A stretch of 64,000 nucleotides of DNA from Bremia lactucae (taxonomy: Eukaryota > Oomycota > Peronosporomycetes > Peronosporales > Peronosporaceae): the NCBI RefSeq assembly GCF_004359215.1, contig NC_090620.1:3100810-3164809 (forward strand), written 5' to 3'. Within the stretch, counting starts at the first letter, position 1. The number at the start of each line of letters is the position of its first letter. Under the pieces are notes generated by a model. The model was not told where the DNA came from. It ran no database searches and saw only the letters and a program-made list of their open reading frames with translations. Position numbers and translations under genes: made by a program. This document shows, piece by piece, positions 29,977 to 40,700 of the stretch.

Positions 29977-32650
29977 CTTCGTACCCTGCTAAGTTCACTG
30001 CACACAATGACACGAGAGTAGTACCAGTCCCCGACTTCGCATAGACATTCTCTAGAAAGCACAACACGGACTTATTTGCGTCATTGTGAAAAATCGCGAG
30101 CGCCGAAACGGCAAACGACAAGGCCCTTGTCAAGAGTGGGCCGCTTACAGAATCAGACGACAACGGTGCAGTGAGTACTTGCGGTGTACATCGCACAGCA
30201 CGCTCCATGAGATAGAAAAATTCTTCAATGACATCTGGGCGCGCTTCCATATCGCTTGCGCTGGCAAATATGGGCGTCGTCGCTTCTATAAGCGTAAAAA
30301 GCAGTCGACCGAACAAGGAATCCAAGTCTGCCGAGCTACTGGGAGTAAGAAATTTAAGCACCATGCTGGCTGTATACAAATACGACGACTTTGGCTCTGC
30401 TTTGTAAAATGTTACCAAATTGTCAGCCAATTGAGGTACCAGCGGGGTGATTCCGTGACCACATGAGCGAAGAATGCGCTTGTAACAACGACAGATGCTT
30501 TCCACGAGTTCATCATGTCCACGATACAATGACAGCAGCTGATTTAGAAGCGGCCATAGTTGCTCCGTAAGCATAACAAGTGGCGGCTTTTCTTGTGGGA
30601 TTTGAATGACATCAAGGTATTCGTAGAGACACAACAAACGCAACAAATCATTTGATGCTATGTGCACTTGACTTATGGCCTGACTTGAAGCCACCAGAGC
30701 TGTAAGGCGCTGTCCAATTCCTTTCATAACTTGATCCAAGACAGATAAAATTTGAGCTCGATCCTTTGAGCTTGCCACACCAGCGCAAATGCCTTCAAGA
30801 ATAAGCACTTGGTCCTCAACAGACATGCCATTACTTTGCTCAATTTGCAGATAAAAGGCGACAATATCGTGTCCTAGAATCGACCAGCAATCGATAGCCA
30901 ATGCACGCACCGCCGCAGCCGCTGCTCTAGCCACTTCCCATGCCCCATATTGAGCGTCTTGAGCACTTTTAGTCACACAGGTTGTAAGAAAGCTCACTAA
31001 AATGGAAAGAGAGGTCGGATGATTACACAGCCATGCAGCATACCGGGCCACGATCAGACACGACGTGTAACAGATGGCAGGATGGTCAGCAAACTGGGGC
31101 AAATGATGGAATAATGACGATATAAGCGCGTCTAATGCGTTTGTCGTATTTTTCTCCACTTCCCGGGCAATTGATCGAAAACAATACAAACGTGCTTCAA
31201 CTGCTTCCCACCTACGTGCTTGAATCGGAGTTTGGCATGCCTGATTCAACTCATTTACACAGTGCTGGAGCACAGCATCCACACCAAGTAAGTGACAGCA
31301 ATCACGTAAAAGATCTCCTACTTCCTGACGAAAAGCTTTGATGTTCTGTTGCTTGTCTATCGGTAGTCTTGTAAAATCATCTTGAAACTGCAATTTTTCC
31401 ATAGATAACGTCGCCAGGCGTGCAAGTCTCGGCTTCAATTGTTCTTCCATCGCTAATGTCTCTCGCCGCCGCAGCATTTCGAGCAATTGAAACCAAAATG
31501 AGATCGTTACGTCTGCTACATCAGCGTCCGTAAAGCTCATACAATCCAGTAACAAATCCACAAACCTCACTTGATCGGTATTGCCAGCCACTACAAGCTC
31601 GAGACACGCCTCACCCATTTCAGTGAACAGTCGGCACAGACTGAGACACGTGCTCACGTCGTCTACTGCTGCGGCAGTATGGAATGCTCCACGTAAAGCC
31701 AAAAATCGTGGTGTAATCCACTGCAAGACAACTGTGTCATGAGTATACGATGTCACAAGTTGCACAGCCAAGTCGATAGATACGTCAAACAATTCGTCTC
31801 GAGCTATAAAGTCGACTAACGAATGTAACAGAGGGTTGCGCAATATTACTTGCGAAGAAATTGTACCATACCGTAACCAGCTTGTTAAAGCTCGCAAGAC
31901 TGTCCCTTGGGTCTCTACACGGTTTGAATAAGTATCTCCCGCTTGATTGCTCGCGTCGTGCATTAGTTGAGGTAGTAATTGGTCTAGTACCGTAGAAACC
32001 CACGCATTTACCTCATCCTGCATCCGTCGTCGCGCACTGCGCTCAGCCAAAAAATCCACTTCCTCAATTAGCAATAGTAGGAACTCGGCTAGAGTTGCGT
32101 GAGTTGCGTTGTTTTTGATAAGGTGATACAGAGCGTATCCCACAACACTCTTGCCGTTGAACTGGGCGTAGAAGTCCCGGACCACCGCATAAAGCTGACA
32201 CGTATTCTTGTCTTTGCCGTAGCTATCGAACAGCTTGATATCTTGGGCTTGCAAACGCGGTAAAGTTGCTACGAAAGCCAGCAACAACTGCGTTACCACC
32301 ACTCTCGGTAATCGAACGTCACAAGATAACCAGGTTATGATCCGCTTGGCCCAGACGCCAGCTTCAAAATTTGACGTTAACGGTTCACGCCGCATTTTAA
32401 TTGCCAACGTTTGCGCCGAAAAAAATATAGGGGGTACGCTCTCCGAGCTCAACGATTCAGTGATACTATTTCGCAATGATTGGTCGAGCAGCGACGCGCA
32501 GACATCAAGAGCCGCAGGAGTGAGCTGGAAACTGCGCAGAAAGGCATCAGCCGCTTTTTTCTCTTGCGGCTTTGACACAGTTGATTCGTATAAAGTGCTT
32601 AATGCCGCCTTAAGTACCGCTTCTAGTGCCGCGGCATCTGTCGAAGCCAT
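29977..32650 (-). CDS. Importin-beta family protein (transportin-3/importin-13-like), N-terminal part
   Basis: About 891 codons from ATG 32650 (MASTDAAALEAVLKAALSTL) to the scaffold join. The protein is a chain of HEAT-like helix pairs. The N-terminal region (SAQTLAIKMRREPL, residues about 70-90) corresponds to the importin-beta N-terminal segment that binds Ran-GTP. A central region with WEAVEARLYCFRSIAREV at about residues 480-500 is typical of transportin-3/Mtr10. The family carries cargo such as SR splicing proteins into the nucleus. No intron is visible. The frame stays open upstream to an ATG at 32761, but an initiator-like element at 32745-32759 and loss of family similarity favour 32650. 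The last 114 codons are at 24292-24635. Confidence 0.9.
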
Positions 32651-32744
32651 TTGGAATTTGTGACCAGAGTCAAAGAAATCGGAATTAATAAAAACTCTAA
32701 ATTCCGATTTTTTTATTATGCAAGATACATTTTTCGAATATTCT

Positions 32745-32759
32745 AAACTGGGGATGAGC
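32745..32759 (-). promoter_or_regulatory. Oomycete-type initiator upstream of the importin gene
   Basis: The minus strand reads GCTCATCCCCAGTTT, close to the oomycete initiator consensus GCTCATTYYNCAWTTT. It is 95 bp before ATG 32650, a usual distance, and places transcription start downstream of the alternative ATG at 32761. Confidence 0.55.
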
Positions 32760-32886
32760 AAATGATCTCAGGCCCAGAAGTGCTTAATGTGCGCCTTTAT
32801 GCGCTTATGTCCACCTGATTGGACAGGCCTATAACCATTTGGCAGCACTCATGCCCACTCGGAACATTTTAGTACCTGATAATGAC

Positions 32887-33180
32887 TGTACGCGGGCACG
32901 TCGTAATGCGGCCACGCTCTACTTAGACAGACACCCTAGCACAGCGAGGAAGTGGTTAGACAAGCTTCTCTTGCGTGCAGTGAGGTAGTTGTGGTGGGCG
33001 CCTTAGCGACCTCACCCAACGCACTAAGTACTCTTGTAAAGTGTCGTCACGGGATCGGTAATCCGGCTCCTCGTGCGCACTTACTAAGTAGAAAGTAGTT
33101 TTCAGACTGATTTATATTTAATCGTATTAAATATAAAAACCGGTTTTTGCCAATCAAAAATGTCATCTCTGTAGATAACA
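32887..33180 (-). repeat. LTR abutting protease of Ty3 copy D
   Basis: 294 bp shared with 27061-27359. On the minus strand it begins TGTTATCTACAGAGATGACA. It lies directly after a truncated protease, so reverse transcriptase to chromodomain are deleted, or the LTR is a separate insertion. Five-base flanks (ATGAC and CTACT) do not match. Confidence 0.8.
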
Positions 33181-33780
33181 CTACTGTCACAGGCTCTCGG
33201 CTCTGTGCAGGACATTCGGACGCATGACTACTTGTCATCGTCCTATTCACTACCTCAGTCTCCACGAGCTGGGTAAGAATTGGTGACGTTTGACATCCCG
33301 TCAACGCACCCTTAACTGTGTTCGACACGACATCAGTTGCATACGCCTCTCGCAGGAGCACATCCTTTCCGGTGTCCTGCGTAGAGTTCGCAACTGTGCG
33401 TGACCGGAAGGCCATCCATGGTTGGTACTTTGCCAACCATGGCATGCCTAGGATGAGGTCATACGGACTCTCCATTCCTAGCACTGTGAACTTCTCTTTA
33501 CAAGAGAAGTCACTAAAGCTGAAGGCGAGTTCTACCTGAACTCCCTCAGACTTAACGAGCGCGCCGTTCGCTAAACGAACGGTCGCCTCTTCTCGCTTAC
33601 CATCCTGGTCTCTTTCTTAGAGCCGCGAGTTTCACAAAATTTTGTGATGCACCCGAATCCACTAGGAGGGTCATCACCTGGTCATAGCCTCTTACATGAG
33701 CGCTATAGACCAGCAGGGTTGAGGTCCGAAATTTCGAGACCTCAGGGACTATGCTACCCATTTGTTCGACAACTCTGAAC
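33181..33780 (-). pseudogene. Aspartic protease of Ty3 copy D
   Basis: On the minus strand, LLVDSGASQNFVKLAA (about 33640-33690) is the retropepsin active site, and YDLILGMPWLAKYQPW (about 33415-33465) is the conserved C-terminal part. At least one frameshift separates them. The frame runs into the LTR at 33180. Confidence 0.8.
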
Positions 33781-33823
33781 TAAGGGGTTGCTTCAGAGTC
33801 CGCGTCAGTAGGGAATCCCGCCC

Positions 33824-35152
33824 CTACGGCGCTCCTGCATTTCTCGACCCCTCAATGGTCGATGCATAACTCATGCGTCTCGCACGCTGGTTCTTGCCAT
33901 CGCCCTTTGGGAAGGGAGTCCTCTTGCTGGGCATTTTTGCCCCAGCAGGGACCCTGGCATAGCAGCGAGCCATCATATGGCCGCGCTTGCCGCATTTAAA
34001 ACAGACCACGTCTGCATTGCCCAACTCCATAGGAGTGGCATCTGTCCTCTCGGCCGACGGCTTATACCAAGCTGTCGCCGAGGCACTGTTGTAGGATTGC
34101 TCCTCAACTAAGGCAATTTGGATTGCCTCTTCCATCGTCGACGGCACCTTTCTGAAAAGGGCCTGTCGCGATGGGCCATGCCGTAGTCCGTTCATAAACG
34201 TGGGCACCTTAATGTGCTCCGGAATCGGACCTACGGTTATGGATGCGGACAGCGAGCGCATCTCTTGCACATACTCTTGCAGAGATCGCTTCGCCTGTCG
34301 CGCCCCAAAGAAGCGCGCCTGAAGCAACACTTCGTTGTTCGGCGGCTGGTACATGGCGCGAATCTTATCCTTAAAGATCGCCCATTTGGGGGACGCTTTT
34401 CTGTCCGCCATAAGTGCCGAGTAAGCCCACATTGAGGCCTTACCGCGCAGATGCGACATAGCGTACGACATTATTCGGCTGTCATCCTCGATGAGATGGG
34501 CGACACCACATTGCTCCACGGCTAAAAGCCAGTGGACAATCGTGTGCGCCGCAGTTCCATCGAACTTGGGCGGGTCCATCCGAATGGGCCTCGGCTGATG
34601 CGGCCGGGCAGAGAGCATCTCAACAGTCCTGTTGAGAGCCTCGCTCCGAGCCTGCTCATGCCTCAGCTCATCCTGAGTCTGAGTGACGGACTCCGCCGCA
34701 GCATGGCTCTGTGCCTCGGACGCGGCCCTCTGCTGTCCGAGCACAAATGCCTCAAACTGCTCCAACTGAGCAACATGTTGCTCAGGAGGACTACCCAGGA
34801 GCCTGGCCAGGGCTTGTTCGCCAAGTGCTGTCCAGTATTGCACGATGCTTTGCTGCACTGTCCGCTTTTCGTGCAATCGATAGTTGCGGTCCAGTCTCCC
34901 GGTAAAGATAAGACCGAGTAACAAGTAACTTATCAGCATTGGCCAGAAGTTTAGCGAAGCGTTTCTCGTTACTGGAAGGTTGTTTTTGCTGCACATGAAT
35001 TGTGTGTACACCCGTGCAAAGAGATTTCCGAGAGTCACGCGCCATGCTTTTACTTGTCCAATACCTAACGAATGGGACATGACTTTGACAAACGCGTTAA
35101 CATCACTTCTGAAGTTGCCCTTAGTTATTTTTTTTGGTACAGCTTGCGTCAC
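33824..35152 (-). CDS. gag of Ty3 copy D
   Basis: A 442-codon open frame. The C-terminal half is a typical Ty3 gag capsid: PKFDGTAAHTIVHWLLAVEQ, AYALMADRK-like region, LQEYVQEMRSLSASITVGPI and VPTFMNGLRHGPSR. A CX2CX4HX4C zinc knuckle follows (CFKCGKRGHMMARC, about 33960-34005). A coiled-coil-like region of Gln/Glu/Ala lies at about residues 130-185. The frame start (35152) is a GTG; the first 120 residues look unlike gag and may be leader sequence read by chance. The gene ends with a stop at 33824 just before protease. Confidence 0.85.
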   Translation of the reverse strand: MTQAVPKKITKGNFRSDVNAFVKVMSHSLGIGQVKAWRVTLGNLFARVYTQFMCSKNNLPVTRNASLNFWPMLISYLLLGLIFTGRLDRNYRLHEKRTVQQSIVQYWTALGEQALARLLGSPPEQHVAQLEQFEAFVLGQQRAASEAQSHAAAESVTQTQDELRHEQARSEALNRTVEMLSARPHQPRPIRMDPPKFDGTAAHTIVHWLLAVEQCGVAHLIEDDSRIMSYAMSHLRGKASMWAYSALMADRKASPKWAIFKDKIRAMYQPPNNEVLLQARFFGARQAKRSLQEYVQEMRSLSASITVGPIPEHIKVPTFMNGLRHGPSRQALFRKVPSTMEEAIQIALVEEQSYNSASATAWYKPSAERTDATPMELGNADVVCFKCGKRGHMMARCYARVPAGAKMPSKRTPFPKGDGKNQRARRMSYASTIEGSRNAGAP

Positions 35153-35775
35153 TGCCGACTATAAGGGGGACTGCCCTTCAGTCCTTGATATTGTTGCTCG
35201 TTTTTGAGGTGAGATTTCCCCTTGAGCTTGTCCGTTTAGCGAGATGTTGGCTCTGTGAGCACTGGCTACTGGCCTCTCTCCTCGGTTTTGTCTTCGTCCA
35301 ATTGTTGCTAAGACGGCTGTGAGTCTGGTACGATTGAGTCCATTCACCTGTCCTCCCGGAGCGATTCCACGTCTTCATTTGGTGCTGATCCGGTCGCTGG
35401 TCCAACGCTGCTTGCTTCCTTCCTTATCCAGGCGGCAGCAGGTACGATGGTACTATGTCGCATTCGTCTAACACTTTAATGGGTTGGCTTAAGCTTATTT
35501 GTACTCGGCCTTGTTCGGCGCTGCGAAAGCGAAAAAACTTGCTATGAAGAAAGGCTGGCGTCATTGTCGGTTCCGACCATACTTTACCAGCCAAGAATAG
35601 CAAGAATTTTTCACTTCGACTAACCTCGAAGTTAAGGTTGTAAAGTTCTAGTTCGAGAATTGCAATGTCAAGCACAATGCTGTTACCGCTCGAATTAAAA
35701 TATAATCAATAAATTTACTTTATTATAAACGTTGTCACACTCTTTAATATCGCACACGAGAGGACCATTGGTTCT

Positions 35776-36210
35776 TGTTACGGGGCACTGCCAACTTGTA
35801 CTCCTTCAGTACAAGCCCACTTCGCACTGCCTCAGTGTGAGTGGTGCCTCACACGTCACTTCACGTACACTAGTACGTTTAGAGGAAGACTCTCTTTATA
35901 AACACTTGCCTTAAGAGGGCTAATTAAAAGCTGTTTTAATATAATTAAGTTCTTTTTGTCTATCTACTTAATACTAACTAAATATAAACTAATACAAAAC
36001 ATGTAATATAAGTCTTATCCGTCTTTCTCTTTGCGCGCGTCCAGCGCTGACTGGACCGCGGAGAAAGTAGATATAATAATCTATATCTACCAATGGATGA
36101 GCTTTTGGAATATTACATTGTAAAGTAATATTCTCCAAATATTCTCTACCTTTTAAATAATTTATTAATTAACAACCTTTAAGTGTTAATTTTATGTAAC
36201 GATACACTCC
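35776..36210 (-). repeat. 3' LTR of copy E
   Basis: Shares TGTTACGGGGCACTGC, TTCACGTACACTAGTACGT and TTAATTTTATGTAACGATACAC with 46012-46451. The start on the minus strand is truncated or diverged near 36210. Confidence 0.85.
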
Positions 36211-36332
36211 TTTATATCACCTCTCCCATAAACGACAATCACTCGGACTGTCATTGAAAAGTGTGGTCACTGTAAGACCACTTTATTAAAAGATGGTTGA
36301 TCGGTCAGAACCATCATTTTTAATTCTATCGC

Positions 36333-36995
36333 ATGGTTAATAAGTCCATACGGTATGCGAATACTGCGGTGCCTTCGGCTGCGGTTCATGCAGCCGCGGG
36401 CGACATTATTGTCTCTTCTCCCGCAACTCTAAATGTTGCGGGTGCACGTGGTGATACAACACGTGAATGCGACCCCTCTTTGGAGGTCGACTACGAATGC
36501 GAGTCGGACGAAATAGCCAACTCGGGGAGAACAGAACATTCGCCTGATCATCGTCAGGTGGCTGGCTATGAGCCTTTAAATAAGGGGGCTCATTCGAGTA
36601 GACGTGCTGGTAGCATTCGCTACAGCATGTTCGATTCCGACGATGAGGATAATTCCTCATCGCCAGTACCGTCCCCCGTGCCGTCACCCGCACATATTTA
36701 TGTGCGCGGTGATGACGATGGCGTAAGCCATCGTAATAAAAGTTCTTGTAGTCGCATCTCTATCGAGATGCGCGATACGATTGACGTTTTGCAATCGATA
36801 TACAAGCGCCAGGGGCGCGAGTTTTCCGATGGACTTTCTGATCCATCGGATGGGTTTCGTCATACTGACGGACGAGACCCTCAACGTCAACAATCAGCTG
36901 GGAACGAGGCTCCCAGCTGTCATGCGAAGGTGGATAACCGCGCCAGCGAACAAGATAACTCGTTCGCTGCCCCTTCACATCACGGTGGTTTTTGA
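36333..36995 (+). CDS. Antisense ORF of copy E, internally deleted version
   Basis: A 220-codon open frame beginning about 120 bp from the 3' LTR and running against pol. Residues 1-140 are Ser/Ala/Asp-rich, with DPSLEVDYECESDE and FDSDDEDNSSSP acidic blocks and repeated VPSPVPSP. Residues about 148-220 are read opposite the chromodomain and end SFAAPSHHGGF with a stop. Compared with 38352-39541 it lacks the central 180 or so codons between NKSSC and SIEMRD, yet stays in frame. No known domain. Expression is not shown. Confidence 0.5.
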   Translation: MVNKSIRYANTAVPSAAVHAAAGDIIVSSPATLNVAGARGDTTRECDPSLEVDYECESDEIANSGRTEHSPDHRQVAGYEPLNKGAHSSRRAGSIRYSMFDSDDEDNSSSPVPSPVPSPAHIYVRGDDDGVSHRNKSSCSRISIEMRDTIDVLQSIYKRQGREFSDGLSDPSDGFRHTDGRDPQRQQSAGNEAPSCHAKVDNRASEQDNSFAAPSHHGGF

Positions 36996-37625
36996 TGCGT
37001 TCCACAAGGAAATGGTGACTACCGTGGGAATCCACCAATCCGACCCATGTGTCGGATCTAGAGTCGAGGATCGACAAACACGATCACTTTCTCCATGATT
37101 TGAAGGAGGGATATAATCACGAGCGTGGTAAGCGTCGCTTGTTAGAGCAGATGGTGCAGACTCACCAAATCGAACGGTTAAAAGACCGTTCGAACAGTGC
37201 GTAATCCATGTTGGAGTACGAACGGAATTATCACGCTCTTCGTGATGAGCTGTCATCAGCTCATCACGGTTTCGAGGATCTTCGAACCCGACATGAGAAT
37301 CCCCAGATTCAGCATGAGAATCTGTTTTGTGATCACAATAATCTTTTACGTACAACGTAGTATGCGTTCGTATCCTACGTGACAATTTGGTTGTGTACGC
37401 ATTGCCTCTGCGATGTTGTACACGGAAAGGCCCAATGAACTCGGGTAGTAGCTTACTGCTACCCACATTAGGGACTACACGCTCAGGTAAGTTTACCGTA
37501 GAAAGTAGTACTAGGTCATTAACTTTAAATGAAAGAACGTTTGCTCTTCCATGTTTGTCTAACGAAAATTCCTCTGCTGACTCATTTGATTTGCTTTTAT
37601 CAGTGCGCTTTGTGAGCACTGCCAT
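36780..37625 (-). pseudogene. Integrase C-terminus and chromodomain of copy E (left copy)
   Basis: The frame from 37625 includes ANVLSFKVNDLVLLSTVNLP and KLLPEFIGPFRVQHRRGNAY, the integrase C-terminal GPF segment. A long polar linker reaches to 36975. The chromodomain follows in another frame (TSYLVRWRGYPPSHDSWEP, about 36860-36965). One frameshift near 37000 separates linker and chromodomain. Confidence 0.85.
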
Positions 37626-37683
37626 GAGAGTTTTCTCATCTTCGATGTCGGTTGCTTCGGCATCGACATCATTCGCGTTGTTG

Positions 37684-38257
37684 TTAACTTCGGCGCTTGA
37701 TGAGCATGAGCCAGAAATGGTTTTGCTCGTGCGACTCTACCCCCCCCCTTAAACTAGAGGATCCCTCTAATTGGGTGGGTATACGTGGATGGCGTAAGCC
37801 ATTCACGAAGAACGGTGTATGCGTTGTAGACGCTTGTACCGAATTACTGATGGCGAATCCGACCATCGGCAAAAACTGGCTCCAGTCCGAATACGATTGA
37901 GCGTCACCTTGTAATGTCTCTTCGAGGACGCGATTTACGCGTTCTGCCTGACCATCTCACTCTGGATGATCAGAAGTTGACATAGTCAGCCTTGTTCCGA
38001 GAGATCGGAACACGGATTGCCAAACTCCGCCTTAAACCGTGTTTCTCTATCCGAGACCAGTTCGCGGGGTAACCCGTCGAGTTTGAATACCGTGTCGACA
38101 AAGACACGGGCACAGCCCGAGCCGTGATCGACTATGGTACTGCAGCAAGATGTACCATCTTGCTGAATCTGTCTCCAAAACAAGGATTCCATTGTTCTTG
38201 TGAACGTCTTAAGGTAATCCGAAGACGAAGTCCATCGACACGGACTGCCAACACTTG
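37684..38257 (-). pseudogene. Integrase core of copy E (left copy)
   Basis: Pieces read GLPRELVSDRETRFKAEFGN at about 38010-38085 and FAISNSVQASTTHTPFFVNG at about 37800-37860 on the minus strand. They are separated by frameshifts. The copy ends at an inverted junction at 38258. Confidence 0.8.
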
Positions 38258-38335
38258 GGAATGGCTTACGCCATCCTCACATACCCACCCAATTAGAGGG
38301 ATCCTCTAGTTTAAGGGGGGGAACTCGCACGAGCA
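38258..38335 (+). repeat. Inverted scrap of copy E integrase at a rearrangement junction
   Basis: The plus strand from ATGGCTTACGCCATCCTCAC to TTTAAGGGGGGGAACTCGCA is the reverse complement of 37723-37806, with a few differences. Right after it the antisense ORF of the second copy begins. The structure marks a recombination or a mis-join between oppositely oriented copies. Confidence 0.75.
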
Positions 38336-38351
38336 AATCCAATTCTGGCTC

Positions 38352-39541
38352 GTGGGTGACGATAGTGCTGGGCCTTCGGCTGCGGTTCGTGCAGCCGCGG
38401 GTGATGCACTGTTATCTCTTGCGGTAGACGGAACGTCTGCCGTAGTGTCTTCCTCTCGCACAACACTAGATGTTGCGAGTGCACGTGGTGATTCACCACG
38501 TGAAAACGACCCCTCTTTGGAGGTCGACTACGAATGCGAGTCGGATGAAATGGCCGACTCGGGGAGAATGGAACAGTCGCCTGATATACGTCAGGCGGCT
38601 GACTATGAGCCTTCGAATGAGAGGGCTCATTCTGATAGACGAGTAAACAGTCTATTTGGATCCGACGATGAGGATGATCCCTCATCGACCGTACGATCTC
38701 CCATACGGTCACCTGCACGTGTTTCTATGCAAGGTGACGACGATGGCTTAAGCCATCGTAATAAAAGTTCTTGTGGTACCCCTGCTTCAGTGGGTACCAC
38801 ATAGGGGAGTGAAGACACTAAAATGTCTCATCTCGCCCCTGAGAAGAAGACATGGCTTTTGCCAGAACGGCTAATCAATAGCTTGTCTGGAGAAAATACT
38901 CCTCACAATAAATATTCCTTATTTATTGCGACAAAGCTACAATGCCTTGATCTCAGCGCGGAGAACTTTCGCGCTGAGAAAGATTTCTATCTCGATGCTT
39001 TTCTTAAGCATCGATGATTTAGTGGCAATAATAAGCGAGGTAAAGTCTCGCTTATGCAAGCCTGGGGCGCGTTCATTCGCAATGTCAAAGACATTGGACG
39101 CGAAGCCTGGCTTCAAAAACTTAACGCGAATCGCGTTAAATTTGAGAAAAGAACTCCAACCGGTGCAAAGTATAAATTGCATCGGTTGTCACGTGAGGCT
39201 GGGCTTCCATGCCTCACGTGGGGCGATCCCTGTCCGTATTGTGTAGACAACTCGAAGAGGGTAAAAGGGGATGTCTATTCCCTTTCCTTGCCCTGGGGAA
39301 GGGCTCGCACCTCTATTGAGATGCGTGACGCGATTGACGTTTTACAATCAATTTACAAGCGCCGGGGGCGCGTGTTTTCCGATGGGCCTTCTGAACCATC
39401 GGGTGGGTCTCGTCATACTGACGGACGAGGCCCTCAACGTCAGCAACCAGCTGGGAACGAGGCTCCCAGCTGTCATGCAAAGGTGGATAACCACGCCAGC
39501 GAACAAGATAACTCGTTCGCTGCCCCTTCACATCACGGTGG
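38352..39541 (+). pseudogene. Antisense ORF of copy E, longest version
   Basis: One frame is open for about 397 codons except for TAG at 38802 and TGA at 39015; in the third copy the aligned TGA is TGG. It starts near the 3' LTR side and ends at the gap. N-terminal part: acidic and Ser-rich, with DPSLEVDYECESDEMADSG and FGSDDEDDPSSTV. Central part (38823-39310), absent from 36333-36995: a globular-looking stretch with EKKTWLLPERLINSL, LMQAWGAFIRNVKDIGREAW, LNANRVKFEKRT and PCPYCVDNSKRVKG. The C-terminal part lies opposite the chromodomain (minus strand 39313-39531, YLVRWRGYPPLHDSWEP). No pol-like sequence is on the other strand over 38352-39310, so this region is not a shadow of pol. Function unknown. 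Confidence 0.6.
39313..39531 (-). pseudogene. Chromodomain of copy E (middle copy)
   Basis: KGQRTSYLVRWRGYPPLHDS then WEPRSQLVADVEGLV is a well kept chromodomain with all three aromatic positions. It overlaps the C-terminal part of the antisense ORF. The rest of its pol is lost in the gap. Confidence 0.85.
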
Positions 39542-39641
39542 NNNNNNNNNNNNNNNNNNNNNNNNNNNNNNNNNNNNNNNNNNNNNNNNNNNNNNNNNNN
39601 NNNNNNNNNNNNNNNNNNNNNNNNNNNNNNNNNNNNNNNNN
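39542..39641. other. Assembly gap (100 N)
   Basis: Exactly 100 N between two copies of the same repeat; the sequence right of the gap restarts at the part equivalent to 38872. Confidence 0.99.
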
Positions 39642-40700
39642 ATCCATAGCTTGTCTGGAGAAACTACTCCTCACAATAAATATCCTTTATTTATTGTGAC
39701 AAACTACATGGCCTTGATCCCAGCGCGAAGAATTTTCGCGTGAGAGAGATTTTTATCTCGATGCTTTTTTAAGCATCGATGGTTGAGTGGCAACAATAAG
39801 CGAGATTAAGTCTCGCTTATGCAAACCTGGAGCGCGTTCATTCGCAATGTCAAAGACATTGGACGCGAAGCCTGGCTTCAAAAACTAAACGCAAATCGCG
39901 TTAAGTTTGAGAAACGAACTCCAACTGATTTAAAGTATAAATTGCATCGGTTGTCACGTGAGGCTAGGGCTTCCATGCCTCACGTGGAATGATCCCTGTC
40001 CGTGTTGTGTTGACAACTCGAAGAGGGTAAAAGGCGATGTCTATTCCCGTTCTTCTCCCTGGGGAAGGGCTCGCATCGAGATGCGCGATGCGATTGACGT
40101 TTTGCAATCAATTTACATGCGCCAGGGGCGCATGTTTTTCGAGGGTCTTCTGAACCATCGGATGGGTCTCGTCATACTGACGGACGAGCCCCTCAACGTC
40201 AACAACCAGCTCTGAACAAGGCTCTCAGCTGTCATGTGAAAGTGGATAACCGCGCCAGCGAACAAGATAACTCGTTTGCCGCCCCTTCACACCACGGTGG
40301 TTTCTAATTAGCTCCACAAGGAAACGTTGACCACCGTGGGAATCCATCAATGGTTGTGGCGAAGGAGGAAAAATTAGACTTGAACCGTGTGTCGGATCTA
40401 GAGTCGAAGATCGACAAAATCGATCGCTTACTCCATGATTTGGAGGAGGGACATGACCACGAGCGTGGCAAACGTCGCTCGTTGGAGAGACAGTGCAAGT
40501 TCACTATATCGAGCGGTTAGAAGATTGTTCGAAGAGTGCGTACTCCATGTTGGAGTACAAACCGAAATATCACGCTGTTCATGATTAGCTGTCGTCAGCT
40601 CATCGCAGTTTCGAGGACACTCGGAGCCGGCATGAGATACTCTATGTTCAACATGAGAATCTGGTTCGCGATCACAAGAATCTTTTAGGGATTTTTGAAA
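39642..40700 (+). pseudogene. Antisense ORF of copy E, third and most decayed version
   Basis: Repeats 38872-39541 with many stops and frameshifts, then SFAAPSHHGGF and a stop at about 40307, the same end as at 36995. After it, in another plus-strand frame, VSDLESKIDKIDRLLHDLEE and later HENLVRDHKNLLGIFEKGG are coiled-coil-like and end with a basic RPRKKPRRMR. This part lies opposite the pol linker and may be a by-product of it. Confidence 0.45.

Noticed and set aside
29172..30062. 296-codon ORF starting in importin antisense frame and ending in integrase
   Set aside because: It crosses the same N; only the part left of 29975 is real integrase sequence.
29933..32761. Single 942-codon ORF joining importin to a short tail across the N
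   Set aside because: The tail after the N at 29976 is antisense of Ty3 integrase; the join is a scaffold artefact, and the upstream ATG at 32761 precedes the likely transcription start.
32887..33180. Solo LTR with target duplication
   Set aside because: Five-base flanks ATGAC and CTACT do not match, and it abuts a truncated protease.
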